Assembly: GCF_001426925.1 (NCBI RefSeq)
Contig: NZ_LMFR01000022.1
Location: forward strand, 62,001-126,000
Direction of reading: 5' to 3'
DNA from: Microbacterium sp. Root53
Lineage (GTDB): Bacteria > Actinomycetota > Actinomycetes > Actinomycetales > Microbacteriaceae
Length of the DNA: 64,000 nucleotides
Each line of letters opens with the position of its first letter. The first letter of the stretch is position 1. The notes beneath the pieces were generated by a model, which had not been told where the DNA came from, searched no databases, and saw only the letters and a program-made list of their open reading frames with translations. Shown here piece by piece: positions 25,156 to 34,647 of this stretch. The position numbers were made by a program, and so were the translations under genes.

Positions 25156-26400
25156 ATGAAGCGAAGAGCTCTGGCCGTGGCGGTGAGAGCCGCGCGAAGC
25201 GGCAAGCGGGCGATCCGCGGCGCCATGGACTCGATGACGCTGCCAAAGGCGTTGGAGCGGACGATATCGGAGCTCGCGGGAGTCGAGGTCACGCCCGACG
25301 CTTCACGGCATGTGCTCCTGACATCGAGCGGCGTCCACAACATCGGCGACCAGGCGATGCTGGAATCCTTCATCGCGAACGTGCCTGGACCGATCGACGT
25401 CATCAAGATCAGTAGTTCGACATACGTCATCCCCTCAGATGCGCGTGAGCGGGTGCGCGAGGTGACCCTCGACTCTCTCGTCTACGGGCGCGGCCGAGCG
25501 CAACAGATTGATCTGCAGGCGTTCCGCACGCTGCTCGCCCAGGCGAGGAGTTTCAGCGTGATCGGGGCGGATATCATGGACGGCGGGTACCTTCTGAGCG
25601 CCCCGGCACTGAGCTGGGCTCTCTCGGAGGGTGCTGCGCAAGCCGGTATCGACAGCCGAGTCGTCGGCTTCAGCTGGGGCACCGATGTTCCGCGCTTGCT
25701 TGTGGACGCGGCGCGGCGCGCAGCGGCCTCCGGCGTGCGACTGTTCGCGCGCGACCCGGACTCCGCTCAGCGTCTCCAGGCTGCAGGGATCCGTGCCGAA
25801 GAGGTCGTCGACACGGTGTTCGCACTCGAGGGCGAGGACCCGTCGACCCCCGAGCACGAAGAGATCTCGCGCATCCGAGCGGCCGGGCGGCGGGTGCTGA
25901 TCATCAATGCAAGCGGTCTCATCGCGTCGCGCGTCGACCTGAATCCCGATTATCTGGAGATCGCGCGGTTCGCGCGCGATCGCGGGATGCACATCGTCTT
26001 GCTGCCGCACGTGGGCAAGGACTCCTCGGCGGTGAGCAGGCTGTCCGAGCTGCTGAACCAGGAGCAGATCCCCCACACGAGGATCGACCGGCTGCTCCGG
26101 CCGAAGCAGGTCCGCGCTATCGCTCGCCAGGCCGCGGCGGTATTCACCGGCCGGATGCATCTCAGCATCCTGTCGCTCTCGGCTGGAGTTCCTGCGGTCG
26201 TCCTCTCGACGCAGGGAAAGGTCTCGGGTCTGATGACGCGCATCGGCCGTCCGGAGTGGTGCATCGAACCCGAACCGGGGATGGCGAAGGCCGCGGTCGC
26301 CGCGTTTGAACGCGTCCTGAACGGTGAAGACCCTGGCCTGCGCCAGATGATCCCTGAGCTCACGGCCGCCGGGCGCCGCAGCTTCGACGGCCTCGCCTGA
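25156..26400 (+). CDS. Polysaccharide pyruvyl transferase family protein
   Basis: The 414-residue protein has the family N-terminal motif SSGVHNIGDQAML, a central SVIGADIMDGGY segment and the C-terminal FTGRMHLSILSLSAGVPAV signature shared with CsaB/WcaK/EpsO. It likely transfers pyruvate from PEP as a ketal onto a sugar of the exopolysaccharide. It is the last gene of the + strand EPS operon, before a very strong terminator. Members can act on teichoic acid or wall glycans too. Confidence 0.9.
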   Translation: MKRRALAVAVRAARSGKRAIRGAMDSMTLPKALERTISELAGVEVTPDASRHVLLTSSGVHNIGDQAMLESFIANVPGPIDVIKISSSTYVIPSDARERVREVTLDSLVYGRGRAQQIDLQAFRTLLAQARSFSVIGADIMDGGYLLSAPALSWALSEGAAQAGIDSRVVGFSWGTDVPRLLVDAARRAAASGVRLFARDPDSAQRLQAAGIRAEEVVDTVFALEGEDPSTPEHEEISRIRAAGRRVLIINASGLIASRVDLNPDYLEIARFARDRGMHIVLLPHVGKDSSAVSRLSELLNQEQIPHTRIDRLLRPKQVRAIARQAAAVFTGRMHLSILSLSAGVPAVVLSTQGKVSGLMTRIGRPEWCIEPEPGMAKAAVAAFERVLNGEDPGLRQMIPELTAAGRRSFDGLA

Positions 26401-26405
26401 TCCGT

Positions 26406-26450
26406 GAAGAGGGACGCCCAGGAACCGACGGTTCCTGGGCGTCCCTCTTC
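26406..26450. terminator. Bidirectional terminator between EPS operon and nitroreductase-like gene
   Basis: A perfect 21-bp stem (26406-26426 and 26430-26450) with a 3-nt GAC loop lies between two converging genes. Arms start GAAGAGGGACGCCCAGG. It should end transcription from both sides. Confidence 0.9.
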
Positions 26451-26461
26451 GTCAGACGGCG

Positions 26462-27421
26462 TCAGCGGCTGGTCGTCAGCTGAGCCAGGTCGCGGCGCCC
26501 GGATCGCGCGACACGGTGATTCTCGGAAGCCCAGCCGATCGCCACCATCATGATCGGAACCTCACCGGCGCTGACGCCCGCCTCAGCGCGAAGTGCGTCG
26601 GCGGCCCGGGTCTCGAGGCTGAGGTTGAGCATGCAAGACGACAGCCCGAGCGAGTGCAGCGCCCACACGAACGTCGACGAGAAGATGCCGCCCTCGATCC
26701 ACGGCTGATTGCGCTCGCCCAGGCCCGTGAACATCCCGAGGTCCACCGTGATCAGCGCGAGCGCGGGCACATCCGACGTGAAGCCCCTGTTGCCGTTCTG
26801 GTGGGCCAGGAGTCGCTGCACGTCAGCGCCGTCGTAGATGCGGATGCGCCACGGCTCGCGGTTGCACACGGAGGGAGACTGCGCAGCCAGGATGATCGCC
26901 TCGTCGAGCAACGCCCGGTCGACAGGCTCCGCTGCGAAGTGGCGCACGCTGTGGCGGCTCTGGAAGAACTGCGGTGAGACCGACGGTTCGAGTGACTCGG
27001 TTCGGGCGACGGAGCGCGGCGGTGCGATCCGGTCGTCGATGACGCCGGACTCGTTCCACAGCTTGAGGGCCTCGAGGGCCTCGCGGCCGAACCGCACGTA
27101 AGGCGCGTTCGGGTCCTGAGCCTCAGCAAGGGGAAGCAGCCGCTCGAGACGCGCCTGCACCTCGCTGCCGAAGGGGCGCTTCGGCGCCGCGAGAGCGAGG
27201 CCCTTCTCCACGCGGTGGTAGTCCTTAGTGATCTCCGCTTCCAGGAATGATCCCGGGACGTTGCGCCCGGAGCGCACGGCGGGGTGTGCGTAGCGCTTGT
27301 ACCGCACGCGGTCAGCGTGGAACTCCCAAGGGCCGCGCCACTGTGCGCGCGCGCGGCGCAGGCCGTCCGCAAACGAAGGGGGGAGGAGCTTGACGAGCTT
27401 CTGCTTCAAGATGGCCTTCAA
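26462..27421 (-). CDS. Nitroreductase-family protein with long N-terminal extension
   Basis: The 319-residue protein has a nitroreductase fold from about residue 150: SRHSVRHFAAEPVD, AAQSPSVCNREPWR (FMN/substrate loop), and SSTFVWALHSLGLSSC. The first 150 residues are a basic, Trp/Tyr-containing extension (KYKRYAHPAVRSGR-like) not found in NfsA/NfnB enzymes. It probably binds FMN. Position beside a pyruvyl transferase in an EPS locus suggests a role in glycan modification or precursor redox chemistry, which is inference. The start is a TTG without a clear ribosome-binding site, so the N-terminus is uncertain. Confidence 0.8.
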   Translation of the reverse strand: MKAILKQKLVKLLPPSFADGLRRARAQWRGPWEFHADRVRYKRYAHPAVRSGRNVPGSFLEAEITKDYHRVEKGLALAAPKRPFGSEVQARLERLLPLAEAQDPNAPYVRFGREALEALKLWNESGVIDDRIAPPRSVARTESLEPSVSPQFFQSRHSVRHFAAEPVDRALLDEAIILAAQSPSVCNREPWRIRIYDGADVQRLLAHQNGNRGFTSDVPALALITVDLGMFTGLGERNQPWIEGGIFSSTFVWALHSLGLSSCMLNLSLETRAADALRAEAGVSAGEVPIMMVAIGWASENHRVARSGRRDLAQLTTSR

Positions 27422-27488
27422 TCGATACTTCGGGGACGGCGTTGCGCGCGAACGACCATATCAATGAAAGTCGTCGGCACGGCGTCGC

Positions 27489-29603
27489 CTACGGAACCGC
27501 GGGGTTCCCGACCCCAGCGCGAGCCAGCGCTTCATCGAGAAGGTGATCGACCGTGGCGGAGCCGGGCGCGCTGAGATGCAGGCCGTCAGTGGTGACCACC
27601 GTGTCGTCCACGACCGACGGGCATCCGCGGTCCGCACAGAACCAATCGCGAGTCTGGACGTACACGGAGTTGGACGCAGTCTGTGTCGCCGCGCGTTCAG
27701 CGTCGGCCTTCGCGAGGTGCCACTCGTCGAGCTGGGTGATGCAGCCGTCGGGACTGTCGGTGCGGACGAGGCACTCCGGGAAGTCGCGGTCCCACGGATT
27801 CGATTCCAGGACGACGACACGCGAGATGCCGGAGAACTCACGCAACATGGTCTCGTACGCCGCCTGCCACTTCACGCTCGCCTCCGACAGGGGCAGATCC
27901 AGTCGCTGGAGGGCCGCGGGGTGGCCGATGAGCACGAGCGTGTCGGGCTCATGGGCGGCGATCTCCGCGATGAGCTCGCGCTGTACTGTTGCGCAGGTCC
28001 TGGGGAATTCGCTTCCGAACGCGGGGTGGCTGTACTCCAGTCCCATCGCCAGTTGGCAACCGGCGAAGCCGATACCTGCCACATCGGCGCCATCATCTGT
28101 GAGTGCGGCACGAACCGCAGACAGCCAGCTCATCGCGACCGAATCACCGACGACGATGACGTCGGCCTCCGCCGGGTCTCCGCACCACACGCCGGGTGCG
28201 CGACTCACGTCGTTCATGCAGTCGCCGCCGTCGACGGCGAGCGACTGCCTCCAGGCCGACGGGTTGCTCAGGGAGTCAGGCCAGACGTCGTTGGTCACCG
28301 CGTGAGTGAGATCGGCTTCGCGCTGCGCGACCGTCTCGGCCGCCACCTGGCGGGAATCCCCAGGGAAGCGGTTCGCGATCGAAGAGGAATCGTGCAACCC
28401 GCCCGGCCCTCGAACGGTGACGACTGTGAGAAGGGCGACCGCTACGACGGCCACGGCGCCCACGGCGAGGTCTCGCGGAACGATGGGTCGAGCATTGCGC
28501 AACTTGGAAGCCCTGCGAAGCAGAGGCCCACGCTGGAAAGGCTGCTCGATCCAACGGAACGAGCATGCCGCCAGGGCGAGCATTGCGGCCAGGGAGCCGA
28601 GTTGAACCCATACCGAGTTACCGAGGACCGAAGTCGCGAAGACAATCACGGGGAAGTGCCAGAGGTACAGGCTGTATGACACGTCGCCCAGCCATTGGGA
28701 GATGGGATTCCCGAGGATTCCCCGCGGAGATGCCGGTGCATCCGCCCAGATCACTAGCGCCACGCCGAGCACCGCCGGGATCACCCACGGGAAGGGGACG
28801 CCCCACGTCTCGTGGATGAGCAGAGCGGAGACAGCCACGAGTGCGAGGCCCGCGAGACTGATGGCTCTGCGTGCGCGCTCCCGGAGGCGCGATGTTCCGA
28901 TCACGGCGATCGCCGCGCCGGCGAGCAGCTCCCAGGCACGCGCCACGGAGTCGAAGTACCCGCCGTCCAACCCGGAGCCCGCGCGCCAACCTGCCCAGGC
29001 CAGACTTGCCAGCGTAAGCAGGGCGACCGTGACGCCGATGGCGATGCGCAGTCGCTTGACACCGATTCGGTGCGCGACGAGTACGACCGCGAGAATCACC
29101 AGCGGCCACACCGCGTAGAACTGCTCCTCAACGGCGAGGGACCAGTAGTGCAGAAGGGGCGACCGAGCGTCGGTCGCGAAGTAGTCGCTGCCGGCCGCCT
29201 CGAAGTGCCAGTTCGACATGAAAACGAGGGACCAGAAGGCATCGATGACCGTCTGGAGGCTGCGAAGAGGGAACCAGAGGAGCGCAGCCACCATCACGGT
29301 GACGACGAGCACGATGACCGCTGCGGGCAAGATCCGTCGTATCCGCCGCGCATAGAAGCCACGGAACGAGATGGACCCGCTCTGCTCGACCTCCCGCAGG
29401 AGAAGTCCTGTGATCAGAAATCCCGAGATCACGTAGAAGACGTCGACGCCCAGGAACCCGCCGGATGGCCAGAGGAACACGTGATTCAGCACGACGAGCA
29501 CGACGGCGATCGCACGGAGTCCCTGGATATCCGCGCGCCGGCGGCTGTGCGAAGTCGCGGCGGGCGGCTTGACCCGAGTGAGGTCCGTCGCAGCGTGGCT
29601 CAT
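27489..29603 (-). CDS. Acyltransferase-3 / SGNH fusion, glycan O-acyltransferase (OafA/YrhL type)
   Basis: The 704-residue protein starts with an AT3 domain: ADIQGLRAIAVVLVVLNHV and GGFLGVDVFYVISGFLITG, about ten membrane segments up to residue 370. An extracytoplasmic SGNH esterase-like domain follows, with Ser488 in VVGDSVAMSW and the Asp673-Gly-Leu-His676 pair near the end. Such fusions move acyl groups across the membrane onto surface glycans. A TAACCT -10 box 7 nt before the ATG suggests leaderless expression, apart from the other EPS genes. Confidence 0.93.
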   Translation of the reverse strand: MSHAATDLTRVKPPAATSHSRRRADIQGLRAIAVVLVVLNHVFLWPSGGFLGVDVFYVISGFLITGLLLREVEQSGSISFRGFYARRIRRILPAAVIVLVVTVMVAALLWFPLRSLQTVIDAFWSLVFMSNWHFEAAGSDYFATDARSPLLHYWSLAVEEQFYAVWPLVILAVVLVAHRIGVKRLRIAIGVTVALLTLASLAWAGWRAGSGLDGGYFDSVARAWELLAGAAIAVIGTSRLRERARRAISLAGLALVAVSALLIHETWGVPFPWVIPAVLGVALVIWADAPASPRGILGNPISQWLGDVSYSLYLWHFPVIVFATSVLGNSVWVQLGSLAAMLALAACSFRWIEQPFQRGPLLRRASKLRNARPIVPRDLAVGAVAVVAVALLTVVTVRGPGGLHDSSSIANRFPGDSRQVAAETVAQREADLTHAVTNDVWPDSLSNPSAWRQSLAVDGGDCMNDVSRAPGVWCGDPAEADVIVVGDSVAMSWLSAVRAALTDDGADVAGIGFAGCQLAMGLEYSHPAFGSEFPRTCATVQRELIAEIAAHEPDTLVLIGHPAALQRLDLPLSEASVKWQAAYETMLREFSGISRVVVLESNPWDRDFPECLVRTDSPDGCITQLDEWHLAKADAERAATQTASNSVYVQTRDWFCADRGCPSVVDDTVVTTDGLHLSAPGSATVDHLLDEALARAGVGNPAVP

Positions 29604-29610
29604 ACGAAGG

Positions 29611-29616
29611 AGGTTA
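29611..29616 (-). promoter_or_regulatory. -10 box of leaderless acyltransferase gene
   Basis: On the minus strand TAACCT ends 7 nt before the ATG at 29603, predicting +1 at 29604. Confidence 0.55.
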
Positions 29617-29793
29617 CCTGCGCAGAATGGGAGGAAGGAGCCGTAGACCAGGCGGTGCGGCGGTTATGCCCGGACTGCGTGAGCGGGGCCGGTGCTCGGG
29701 TATGGTCGAAGGCGCACGCGATCGACTGCGTCTCGTCGCGGTCGACGTCGCCGCTCACCATCGGGCGCGGTCGGCTAACGCCCGAGGGGGGCG

Positions 29794-32163
29794 ATGACAG
29801 TCGAGCAGAGCGAGGAAGAGGCGCAGCGGAGTCGCAACCTGACCCGCCGCGGTCTGATGCTGGGCGGCGTCACGGTTCTCGGTGCGGGTGCCTTGTATCC
29901 GCTCATCACCTCGCAGACCGACGGTTCATCGCCCGGGCCCAGCGACGCACCGAGATCCAAACCGCTGACCGAGCTCCGCGGCGAGGGCTTCTCGATCGAT
30001 GTGGATCCGGACGGCTCCGGCGCCATACGACTACGCGACGTGGGCGGGCAGGTCATCCAGCGGTTCCTGGGATATTCGGTGGGCGACCTCGATGCGCGCA
30101 CGGGTAGTGCGCGGTCGGCCGAAGCCGATGACGGGCTTCCCGCTTTGGTGGTCGACTATGACGTCTCTGCCCCAACCGCGCAGGTTCGGGGCGTCTTCAC
30201 ACCGCGCGGGCGTCGGCTCGACGTCGAGTACCAGGTGGTGGCCCCCGGCCTCGAGAGCGGGAGTACCGCGATGATGGGTCGGGAGCCCGGCCCAAGCGGA
30301 GGGATCGGGGAGACTGCGTTCGGAGTGGCGGACTGGAGGCGGGATCCGCGTGGAGGGGTGCCCTTCGAGGACGAGACGCATCTCGTCTATGTGCAGGAGG
30401 TGCATGGCCGGACCCTTGCTATTGTCGCCGCGGAAGGAAACGCCGACTGGCGAAACTCCTGGCAGCTCAGTCTTCCTTGCCGGCGCACCGCTGAGGACGA
30501 GTTCCGTGCGCGGGCGTCCGTGATCGTCGGCGAGGAGCCGCACCCGGCCGTGTACGACGCGATCGCGTTCGAGCGACCGCTGACGGCGGCGGTATGGACG
30601 GACCGTGCGTTCAACATCTGGGATCGATCCGACCTTCCGCTCATCGTCCACGGGATCGCCCACAATGGCGTAAGCGAGCGCGAGGTGCGGTTTCACTGGG
30701 TCGCCCGCGACTTCGACGGCCGGCTCGTCGCCGAGCGCACCCACTCGGTTGTCGCCGACGCGCATGCGGCGGTCCAAGACTCGGTCGAGGTGCGTTTACC
30801 GGGTCGTGGCATGGCGTTCGTAGAATTGACAGTCACGTCGGGAACGGACCGCGACTACGTCCGCACCAATGTGGCTGTGCTCCCCCCGCATCGTTTCGTC
30901 GAGGGGGCATCCTCCATGTTCGGCACTGCGGCCGGACACCTCTTCGACATCCCCGAAGAGAAGACACTCCTCAAGCGCATCGGCGTCCGCAAGGTGCGTC
31001 GCGCTGTGTACCCTCCCGCAGAAGCCGCTCGCCTGGGGTTCGCTCAGACGCACCTCACGATCCCTGATACGCCTGCGCAGTACGACGGTGACCCAGCAGC
31101 ACTGCAGGCTTATGTGCAGCGAGTGCTCGACGAGGCTGAGGCTGCGGGCGTGACCCACTACGAGTGCGCGAACGAGTGGAACATGCTGGGCGAAGGGCTG
31201 ATGAGCGGTGACGGGGCGCGCCGTTATGTGGAGAAGTGGCTGGTCGCCTTCCGGCAGGAGCTGGATCGACGCGGAAGTGCCGTCAAGCTGATCCCACAGG
31301 GACTGGCTGGAATGGACCTCGCGTACGCGCAGGGCATGTATGACGCCGGGCTTGCGCGATACGCGGATGCTTTCAACCTGCACCCCGGTCGCGCCAACGT
31401 GACCCCGGACTATGCGCCCGACCCAGCCGACTGGACGCGGGGCAAGGGGCTCTACTGGAACTACCTCGGAGCGCTGCGAGAGGCTCGACGGCTCATCGAC
31501 GAGCGTTCAGGTGGCGGGCTCGAGCTGTGGCTGACCGAGGTCTACGCGCCCACGAAGCCCAATTCCTGGTGGGAGGACACGTACCGACATGCCGCGGAGA
31601 ACGTCGTCCTCTCCGCCGCGCTCGCGTTGGCCTACGAGGTCACCGCTCTGCTGTGGTACCAGCTCTACGACGGTCTGCACGCGAGCCCGCACCGGGCCGA
31701 TCCACGTAACCGCGAGTTCCACTTCGGGCTCCTTCACCGGGACAGGAGCCCCAAGCCGTCGCTGCTCGCATTTGCGAACATCGCCGAGCATCTCGACCAG
31801 GCGACCTACCGGCGCTGGCTCGACATGGGGGGACGAGCGCGCCGCGGCATGGCGTTCGACACGCCTCGAGGAGAGCTCGCGATCCTGTGGACGCGGGCGG
31901 ATGGATTCGTTCTCAATTCCGAAGGCGATCGCGACGGCGACTTCTTTCCGGCGCCCGAGCCATGGGTGGACACCTGGCAGACACGTGAGGAGTTGATGGT
32001 GCCGGCCAAAGAGGTCGTCACCAAGATCGACGTGATCGGCAGACGGAGCGCGATCCCCGTAGAAGGCGGGATGGCCCGGATCGTGCTCGACGGGGCGCCC
32101 ACGATGTACTACGGCCTCGACACTGCTGGCATGGAGATCCTGCTTGGCGGCGCGGCCGAGTGA
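29794..32163 (+). CDS. Tat-exported clan GH-A-like glycoside hydrolase
   Basis: The 789-residue protein has a Tat signal (T17-R18-R19-G20-L21-M22, then a hydrophobic stretch to about 40). Residues 60-370 look like beta-sandwich repeats; about 375-660 resembles a TIM barrel with Glu461 in CANEWNMLGEG (Asn-Glu acid/base) and Glu582 in LWLTEVY (nucleophile), as in GH5/GH39-like enzymes; a beta-rich C-terminal domain follows. It is probably an extracellular hydrolase or lyase for this exopolysaccharide. The ATG has GAGGGGGG upstream. Exact family and substrate are unknown. Confidence 0.75.
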   Translation: MTVEQSEEEAQRSRNLTRRGLMLGGVTVLGAGALYPLITSQTDGSSPGPSDAPRSKPLTELRGEGFSIDVDPDGSGAIRLRDVGGQVIQRFLGYSVGDLDARTGSARSAEADDGLPALVVDYDVSAPTAQVRGVFTPRGRRLDVEYQVVAPGLESGSTAMMGREPGPSGGIGETAFGVADWRRDPRGGVPFEDETHLVYVQEVHGRTLAIVAAEGNADWRNSWQLSLPCRRTAEDEFRARASVIVGEEPHPAVYDAIAFERPLTAAVWTDRAFNIWDRSDLPLIVHGIAHNGVSEREVRFHWVARDFDGRLVAERTHSVVADAHAAVQDSVEVRLPGRGMAFVELTVTSGTDRDYVRTNVAVLPPHRFVEGASSMFGTAAGHLFDIPEEKTLLKRIGVRKVRRAVYPPAEAARLGFAQTHLTIPDTPAQYDGDPAALQAYVQRVLDEAEAAGVTHYECANEWNMLGEGLMSGDGARRYVEKWLVAFRQELDRRGSAVKLIPQGLAGMDLAYAQGMYDAGLARYADAFNLHPGRANVTPDYAPDPADWTRGKGLYWNYLGALREARRLIDERSGGGLELWLTEVYAPTKPNSWWEDTYRHAAENVVLSAALALAYEVTALLWYQLYDGLHASPHRADPRNREFHFGLLHRDRSPKPSLLAFANIAEHLDQATYRRWLDMGGRARRGMAFDTPRGELAILWTRADGFVLNSEGDRDGDFFPAPEPWVDTWQTREELMVPAKEVVTKIDVIGRRSAIPVEGGMARIVLDGAPTMYYGLDTAGMEILLGGAAE

Positions 32164-32195
32164 TGGACCGATTCGCGCCCGGGCGTGTCGTGCGG

Positions 32196-32215
32196 TAAGG
32201 TGGACCCTTGGTGCC
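32196..32215 (+). promoter_or_regulatory. rplM promoter with TTGGTGCC at +1
   Basis: TAAGGT (32196-32201) followed after 6 nt by TTGGTGCC (32208-32215), the same as upstream of infA. A weak TTCGCG at 32172-32177 could be the -35. The leader to rplM is 126 nt. Confidence 0.6.
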
Positions 32216-32333
32216 CAACTGCGGGCACAGCGAACGTGAGCCCTCCACCGGCTGGTTTGCCCGACATCGTCGGGAGAACCGCCCCGGAGCGGGATTCACG
32301 AACGACTCCGTTCGAACAGAAAGCAGCACTACT

Positions 32334-32780
32334 GTGACGCGCACTTACACCCCGAAGGCCGGTGAGGCCCAGCGCGAGTGGCTCGTGATCGACGCCACCG
32401 ACGTCGTCCTCGGCCGCCTCGCCTCGCACGCCGCCGCGCTCCTGCGTGGCAAGCACAAGGCCACCTTCGCCCCCCACATGGACATGGGCGACTTCGTCAT
32501 CATCGTGAACGCCGAGAAGGTCGCGCTCACGGGCCAGAAGCTCCAGCAGAAGATGGCCTACCGTCACTCGGGCTACCCGGGTGGCCTCAAGGCCGTCTCG
32601 TACTCCGAGCTGCTCGAGAAGAACCCGGTCCGCGCTGTCGAGAAGGCCATCCGTGGCATGCTCCCCAAGAACAGCCTCGGCCGTCAGCAGCTCGCCAAGC
32701 TGAAGGTGTACGCCGGTGCCGAGCACCCGCACGCCGCGCAGCAGCCCAAGACGTACACCCTCGACCAGGTCGCCCAGTAA
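32334..32780 (+). CDS. rplM: 50S ribosomal protein L13
   Basis: The 148-residue product starts [20 protein letters not shown] and has [20 protein letters not shown] and the signature [21 protein letters not shown]13 is an early 50S assembly protein. GTG at 32334 is correct: the 42 upstream in-frame codons are mRNA leader downstream of the promoter-like box. It is followed 23 nt later by rpsI, the usual partner. Confidence 0.98.
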   Translation: MTRTYTPKAGEAQREWLVIDATDVVLGRLASHAAALLRGKHKATFAPHMDMGDFVIIVNAEKVALTGQKLQQKMAYRHSGYPGGLKAVSYSELLEKNPVRAVEKAIRGMLPKNSLGRQQLAKLKVYAGAEHPHAAQQPKTYTLDQVAQ

Positions 32781-32803
32781 GCGCCGGCATCCAAGGATTC
32801 AAC

Positions 32804-33271
32804 GTGACTGACAACGACATCCAGAACTACTCGACCGAGACGCCGGCCACCGAGGCCCCCGTCGCCGAGCGCCCCGTCCTCAACGTCTCCGGCGCCGCCG
32901 TGGGTCGCCGCAAGCAGGCCATCGCCCGCGTGCGCGTCGTCCCGGGCTCGGGCACGATCACGGTCAACGGCCGCACGCTCGAGGACTACTTCCCGAACAA
33001 GCTGCACCAGCAGCTGATCAACGACCCCTTCACGGTGCTCAGCCTCGCCGGTGCGTACGACGTGATCGCGCGCATCTCGGGTGGCGGCCCCTCGGGTCAG
33101 GCCGGCGCGCTGCGCCTCGCCATCGCCCGTGCGCTGAACGAGATCGACCGTGAGAACAACCGCCCGACCCTGAAGAAGGCCGGCTTCCTCACGCGCGACG
33201 CCCGCGTCATCGAGCGCAAGAAGGCTGGTCTCAAGAAGGCCCGCAAGGCTTCGCAGTTCTCGAAGCGCTAA
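32804..33271 (+). CDS. rpsI: 30S ribosomal protein S9
   Basis: The 155-residue protein has the S9 core [21 protein letters not shown] and [19 protein letters not shown] and the invariant C-terminus [12 protein letters not shown], whose Arg reaches the P-site tRNA. An acidic N-terminal stretch of about 28 residues precedes the core. GTG start at 32804 with AAGGA upstream. Confidence 0.98.
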   Translation: MTDNDIQNYSTETPATEAPVAERPVLNVSGAAVGRRKQAIARVRVVPGSGTITVNGRTLEDYFPNKLHQQLINDPFTVLSLAGAYDVIARISGGGPSGQAGALRLAIARALNEIDRENNRPTLKKAGFLTRDARVIERKKAGLKKARKASQFSKR

Positions 33272-33291
33272 GGCGCACGAGGCACATCCGA

Positions 33292-34647
33292 ATGCCGCTT
33301 TTCGGCACGGACGGCGTGCGAGGACTCGCCAACGGCATCCTCACCGCCGACCTTGCTCTGTCCCTGGCCCAGGCGACCGCCGTCGTCCTGGGCCAGGGCC
33401 GTTCGGCCGAGGCACGCCGCGCCCAGGGGCGCCGCACCTCGGTCGTGATCGGGCGCGACCCGCGGATCTCCGGCGAGTTCCTGAGCGCCGCCGTGTCGGC
33501 CGGGCTCGCCGCGTCGGGCATCGACGTGTACGACGCGGGCGTCATCCCGACCCCCGGTCTGGCGTTCCTCGTCGCCGACCGCGACGCCGACTTCGGCGTC
33601 ATGGTGTCGGCGTCTCACAACCCGGCCCCTGACAACGGGATCAAGATCTTCGCGCGCGGCGGCGTCAAGCTGCCCGACGTGGTCGAGCAGCGCATCGAGG
33701 AGGCCCTCCAGGGTCCCAAGCTCCTCCCCACGGGCGGCGACGTCGGCCGCATCAAGCGCTTCGCCGACGCCGAGGACCGCTACGTCGTGCACCTGCTGCA
33801 GTCCCTGCCGCACCGCCTCGACGGCATCCACGTCGTGCTCGACTGCGCCCACGGCGCGGCGGCGGGCGTCTCGCCCGAGACGTTCCGCGACGCCGGCGCC
33901 ACCGTGACGGTGATCGGCGCCGACCCGGACGGCGTCAACATCAACGACGGCGTCGGATCCACGCACCTCGAGCAGCTGTCGGCGGCCGTCGTGCGCGTCG
34001 GCGCCGACGTCGGCATCGCCCACGACGGCGACGCCGACCGCTGCCTCGCGGTCGACGCGCAGGGGCGCGTCGTCGACGGCGACCAGATCATGGCCATCCT
34101 CGCCAGCTCCATGAAGGAGCGCGGCCGGCTCAAAGACGACACCCTCGTCGCCACCGTGATGAGCAACCTCGGCCTGCACGTCGCCATGCGCGAGCGCGGG
34201 ATCACCGTGCTGCAGGCCGCCGTCGGCGACCGGTACGTGCTCGAGCTCATGGACGAGGGCGGCTACTCCCTCGGCGGCGAGCAGTCGGGCCACGTGATCA
34301 TGAGCGACTACGCCACCACGGGCGACGGCCTCCTGACCGGTCTGCACCTCGTGGCCGAGATGGCGCGCACGGGCAAGACGCTCGCCGAGCTCGCGTCGAT
34401 CATGACCGTGTACCCGCAGGTGCTGATCAACGTGAAGAACGTCGACCGCGAGCGCGTCTCGGACGAGGGCGTGCAGCAGGCGGTGCGCGAGGTCGAGGCC
34501 GAGCTCGGCGACACCGGCCGCGTGCTGCTGCGCGCGTCGGGCACCGAGCAGCTCGTGCGCGTCATGGTCGAGGCCGCCGACGAGGAGTCGGCGCAGCGCT
34601 ACGCGGAGCAGCTGGCCGAGGTCGTGCGGGAGCGCATCGGGCTCTAA
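33292..34647 (+). CDS. glmM: Phosphoglucosamine mutase
   Basis: The 451-residue enzyme converts GlcN-6-P to GlcN-1-P for UDP-GlcNAc. It has the active-site serine loop [16 protein letters not shown], the metal-binding DGDADRC and GGEQSGHVI. It follows rpsI by 20 nt, a common actinobacterial order. With glmS 2 kb away it supplies peptidoglycan and EPS precursors. Its stop overlaps the end of the converging ppx/gppA by 4 nt. Confidence 0.97.
   Translation: MPLFGTDGVRGLANGILTADLALSLAQATAVVLGQGRSAEARRAQGRRTSVVIGRDPRISGEFLSAAVSAGLAASGIDVYDAGVIPTPGLAFLVADRDADFGVMVSASHNPAPDNGIKIFARGGVKLPDVVEQRIEEALQGPKLLPTGGDVGRIKRFADAEDRYVVHLLQSLPHRLDGIHVVLDCAHGAAAGVSPETFRDAGATVTVIGADPDGVNINDGVGSTHLEQLSAAVVRVGADVGIAHDGDADRCLAVDAQGRVVDGDQIMAILASSMKERGRLKDDTLVATVMSNLGLHVAMRERGITVLQAAVGDRYVLELMDEGGYSLGGEQSGHVIMSDYATTGDGLLTGLHLVAEMARTGKTLAELASIMTVYPQVLINVKNVDRERVSDEGVQQAVREVEAELGDTGRVLLRASGTEQLVRVMVEAADEESAQRYAEQLAEVVRERIGL

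Noticed and set aside
32211..32228. Small GTGCCC/GGGCAC hairpin in the rplM leader as an L13 leader motif
   Set aside because: Only 6 bp and it overlaps the +1 motif; not enough to call a known ribosomal leader.
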